A stretch of DNA of 64,000 nucleotides from assembly GCA_017394515.1 (NCBI GenBank), contig JAFPXY010000029.1:1-64000 (forward strand), read 5' to 3'. How positions within the stretch are numbered: the stretch's first letter is position 1; every line of letters starts with the position of its first letter. Under the pieces are notes generated by a model that worked only from the letters and a program-made list of their open reading frames with translations, had not been told where the DNA came from and searched no databases. The translations under genes and the position numbers were made by a program. The stretch is from Bacillota bacterium (GTDB lineage: Bacteria; Bacillota; Clostridia; Peptostreptococcales; Anaerovoracaceae). Shown here one piece after another: positions 61,363 to 64,000 of the stretch.

Positions 61363-62940
61363 ATGGCAGATCTTAAAAAGGAACAGGAGCGCGAGGAACT
61401 GCATCGCGCCATATGGGCAATAGCAGATGAACTCAGAGGTTCTGTAGACGGATGGGACTTCAAGAACTATGTTCTTGGCACAATGTTCTATAGATATATT
61501 TCAGAGAACCTTGCGAATTATATAAACGTGGGCGAGTGGGAAGCAGGCAATGTAGGCTTTGATTATTCACAGCTTCCGGACAGTGCCATCAGCGATGATA
61601 TTAAGGCAGATCTCATCAATGAGAAAGGCTTCTTTATGCCGCCATCGGAGCTTTTCTGTAATGTCAGAGCCAGGGCTCCAAAAGATGAAAACCTGAATGA
61701 GACTCTTGAAAGGATCTTTAATAATATTGAGAACTCAGCCAAAGGCAGCACTTCTGAAGGGAGTTTTGCCGGACTTTTTGATGACTTCGATGTAAACTCC
61801 AACAAGCTCGGGGCAACTGTAGCAAAGAGAAATGAAAAGCTTGTCAAGCTGCTTAATGGCGTTGGTGATATGGATCTTGGAGATGTGAAGAACCATGATA
61901 TCGATGCCTTTGGTGATGCATATGAATACCTTATGACTATGTACGCTTCCAATGCAGGTAAGTCTGGTGGAGAGTTCTTTACTCCTGCGGATGTTTCAGA
62001 GTTGCTTACCAAACTTGGAACAGTGGGCAAGACTGAAGTCAATAAGGTTTATGATCCGGCCTGCGGTTCAGGATCTCTTCTTCTCAAGGCAGAAAAGGTT
62101 CTTGGAAGAGAAGGGGTCAGAAATGGCTTCTTCGGCCAGGAAATCAATATTACTACATACAACCTTTGTCGAATCAATATGTTCCTCCACGATGTTGGAT
62201 TCGATAAATTCAATATTGCTTGTGAGGATACTTTGATCAGTCCTCAGCACTGGGATGATGAGCCTTTTGAACTCATTGTTTCCAATCCGCCATATTCAAT
62301 CAAATGGGCAGGGAATGAGAATCCACTTCTGATAAATGACCCCAGGTTTTCGCCTGCCGGAGTGCTTGCCCCGAAGAGCAAAGCCGACCTTGCATTTATT
62401 ATGCATGCGCTTTCATGGCTCGCACCTAACGGAACTGCTGCAATAGTATGCTTCCCCGGAATCATGTACCGCGGAGGAGCAGAGCAAAAGATCCGTAAAT
62501 ATCTCATCGATAATAACTTTGTAGACTGTGTGATTCAGCTTCCAAGTAATCTGTTCTTCGGCACTTCCATAGCTACATGTATTATGGTGATCAAGCGTAG
62601 TAAAGCTGACAGCAAAACACTTTTCATAGATGCCACCAAGGAATGCATTAAAGTTACTAATAACAATAAACTTACACCCGAAAACATCGATCATATTGTC
62701 GATATTTATGCAAAACATGCTGAAGAGGAACATTTCTCACATCTAGCTGCATATGATGAAATAGCAGAGAATGATTATAACCTTTCAGTTTCAACATATG
62801 TAGAAGCAGAGGATACAAGAGAAAAAATAGACATTGTAAAGCTCAATGCTGAAATAAGGGAGATCGTTGCACGCGAGCAAGTCCTCCGTGATGAAATAGA
62901 GAAAATCATCGCAGAAATTGAAGGAGGGCAGGATGCATGA
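61363..62940 (+). CDS. hsdM: Type I restriction-modification DNA methyltransferase subunit
   Basis: 525 residues. An N-terminal HsdM_N helical domain (about 8-150, with [20 protein letters not shown] in two blocks) precedes the N6-adenine methyltransferase domain: SAM motif [11 protein letters not shown] near residue 232 and catalytic NPPY near residue 308. It methylates adenine in the sequence chosen by HsdS and is needed by HsdR for cleavage. ACAGGAGA precedes the ATG. It overlaps hsdS as ATGA. Confidence 0.95.
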   Translation: MADLKKEQEREELHRAIWAIADELRGSVDGWDFKNYVLGTMFYRYISENLANYINVGEWEAGNVGFDYSQLPDSAISDDIKADLINEKGFFMPPSELFCNVRARAPKDENLNETLERIFNNIENSAKGSTSEGSFAGLFDDFDVNSNKLGATVAKRNEKLVKLLNGVGDMDLGDVKNHDIDAFGDAYEYLMTMYASNAGKSGGEFFTPADVSELLTKLGTVGKTEVNKVYDPACGSGSLLLKAEKVLGREGVRNGFFGQEINITTYNLCRINMFLHDVGFDKFNIACEDTLISPQHWDDEPFELIVSNPPYSIKWAGNENPLLINDPRFSPAGVLAPKSKADLAFIMHALSWLAPNGTAAIVCFPGIMYRGGAEQKIRKYLIDNNFVDCVIQLPSNLFFGTSIATCIMVIKRSKADSKTLFIDATKECIKVTNNNKLTPENIDHIVDIYAKHAEEEHFSHLAAYDEIAENDYNLSVSTYVEAEDTREKIDIVKLNAEIREIVAREQVLRDEIEKIIAEIEGGQDA

Positions 62941-64000
62941 ACAGATTAGAAGAATTAATTGCTGAGCTTTGCCCAGATGGAGTGGAATATAGACCAATTG
63001 GCGATTTGACATATTATGAACAACCAACTAGTTATATAGTAAGGGATACAAAATATGATAATACCTTTGCTATTCCAGTTCTAACAGCCGGGCAAACCTT
63101 TATATTAGGATATACAAATGAAACTGATAATGTTTATGCTGCTTCAAAAGATAATCCAGTAATAATATTTGATGATTTTACAGGAGCTTTTAAATGGGTT
63201 GACTTTCCTTTTAAGGTCAAATCATCAGCTATGAAGATGATAAAGGCAAATGAGAAGCTGACATCCATTAGATATCTGTTTCATCTTATGGGTTGGCTTA
63301 ACTTTACTTCATCAGAACACAAAAGATTATGGATTAGTATATACTCAGAGTTCAAAGTCCCTGTACCTCCACTGGAGGTACAACGTGAAATCGTTCGGAT
63401 TCTGGACAATTTCACGTTCCTTTCAGCGGAGCTTTCAGCGGAGCTTTCAGCGGAGCTTCAAGCTCGCAGAAAGCAGTATGAGTATTACCGAGAAAAACTG
63501 TTAACATATGGAGAAGATATTCCGTACAGGTCGCTGGATGAACTGTGTGATATTTCCGCAGGCAGTGATGCACCAAAGGAACAAATGTCTAAGGAAAAAA
63601 CAGAACAGTACACGTTTCCAGTTATAAGCAACGGTATTGGCTCCAATGCATTATATGGCTATACCAACGAGCCGAGGATTGATAAACCTGCTGTAACGGT
63701 TGCCGCCAGAGGGACTATAGGATATGCGGAATACAGAGACTATCCTTATTTTCCTATTATTAGATTGCTTTCTGTGATTCCTAAAGATAAAGCGATACTT
63801 AATACGAAGTATCTCTATTATTGCCTTCAGGGAAAACAATATAGTGTTCCAACCAGTGGAATACCTCAGCTGACCGCTCCTATGCTAAAAAAAGAAACTA
63901 TACCTGTTCCAACGATAGATATTCAAGAGAGTGTTGTCAGTATTCTGGATATCTTTGATGTTATCTGTTCCAACCTGTATACTGGTCTGCCTGCCGAGAT
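62937..64000 (+). CDS. hsdS: Type I restriction specificity subunit, cut by the window edge
   Basis: At least 354 residues, open to the right edge. The frame begins [18 protein letters not shown] and continues through a first target-recognition domain (about residues 15-140), a conserved helical spacer ([17 protein letters not shown], then the LSAE repeats and [13 protein letters not shown]), and a second recognition domain from about residue 195 ([14 protein letters not shown]). It determines which DNA sequence is methylated. Three perfect 12-base repeats lie in the spacer. hsdR is expected beyond the window. Confidence 0.93.
   Translation, partial: MNRLEELIAELCPDGVEYRPIGDLTYYEQPTSYIVRDTKYDNTFAIPVLTAGQTFILGYTNETDNVYAASKDNPVIIFDDFTGAFKWVDFPFKVKSSAMKMIKANEKLTSIRYLFHLMGWLNFTSSEHKRLWISIYSEFKVPVPPLEVQREIVRILDNFTFLSAELSAELSAELQARRKQYEYYREKLLTYGEDIPYRSLDELCDISAGSDAPKEQMSKEKTEQYTFPVISNGIGSNALYGYTNEPRIDKPAVTVAARGTIGYAEYRDYPYFPIIRLLSVIPKDKAILNTKYLYYCLQGKQYSVPTSGIPQLTAPMLKKETIPVPTIDIQESVVSILDIFDVICSNLYTGLPAE
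63420..63455 (+). repeat. Three tandem 12-bp repeats in hsdS
   Basis: CTTTCAGCGGAG occurs three times in a row without a change, encoding LSAE three times in the helical spacer between recognition domains. The unit length is a multiple of three, so gain or loss keeps the frame. This is the same position and size as the TAEL repeats of EcoR124I. Confidence 0.95.

Noticed and set aside
1-64000. tRNA, rRNA or CRISPR loci
   Set aside because: No cloverleaf-like segment with a typical T-arm, no rRNA-like sequence and no regularly spaced direct repeats were found by eye; a covariance-model search would settle small RNAs.

Overview
The window reads as chromosome of a Gram-positive anaerobe of the class Clostridia. 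The signs are strong AGGAGG-type ribosome sites, TTGACA/TATAAT promoters often with an extended TG, lipoprotein signal peptides, an L,D-transpeptidase with wall-binding repeats, many 4Fe-4S proteins, and heavy investment in peptide and amino-acid breakdown with almost no sugar genes. I cannot name the species. No rRNA, tRNA or CRISPR array was seen.

Layout. 1-140 is the end of an IS256-type insertion sequence running off the left edge. 194-8732 holds two sigma factor/anti-sigma pairs, two membrane proteins, a DUF4143-type ATPase, a flavin reductase and a cyclophilin-fold lipoprotein. 8891-10598 is a minus-strand operon of three small membrane proteins, two with zinc ribbons. 10799-12973 has a small unknown gene, dinB and a YczE-type membrane protein.

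13207-36788 is a long same-strand block. It starts with moeA and mobB and continues with a dipeptide ABC transporter (dppBCDF, dppA), an M14 carboxypeptidase, a MATE exporter, a CDF metal exporter and an M3 oligopeptidase. It then reaches a molybdoenzyme island: a four-cluster Fe-S subunit, an FAD/NAD(P)H oxidoreductase, a DMSO-reductase-family catalytic subunit with a TorD-like chaperone domain fused in front, then mobA, a MoeA-like protein, moaA, a MOSC-MogA fusion, modA, modB and a ModC-MoaC fusion. The enzyme, its probable NAD(P)H electron feed, most of its cofactor pathway and the molybdate importer thus sit together. None of the three enzyme subunits shows an export signal, so the complex should be cytosolic.

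36874-52115 mixes peptide enzymes (C69 dipeptidase, PepF), a wall L,D-transpeptidase, a PreA-like flavoenzyme, regulators with readable operators (XRE-TPR, TetR), flavodoxins (one an exported lipoprotein), an aldo/keto reductase, a cupin, a B3/B4-domain protein and an SRAP DNA-repair protein.

52165-59755 is the most coherent unusual unit. A sigma-54 activator is followed by a canonical -24/-12 promoter and an operon of an NhaC-type transporter, an argininosuccinate-lyase-family enzyme, malic enzyme and fumarase. The chemistry fits import of a fumaryl-amine compound, cleavage to fumarate, then malate and pyruvate. A near-identical 15-20 bp element lies over the activator's own -10 box and upstream of the sigma-54 promoter.

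60011-64000 has a convergent GNAT/flavin-reductase pair and the start of a type I restriction system (hsdM, and hsdS cut by the right edge). hsdS carries three perfect 12-bp repeats between its two target-recognition halves.
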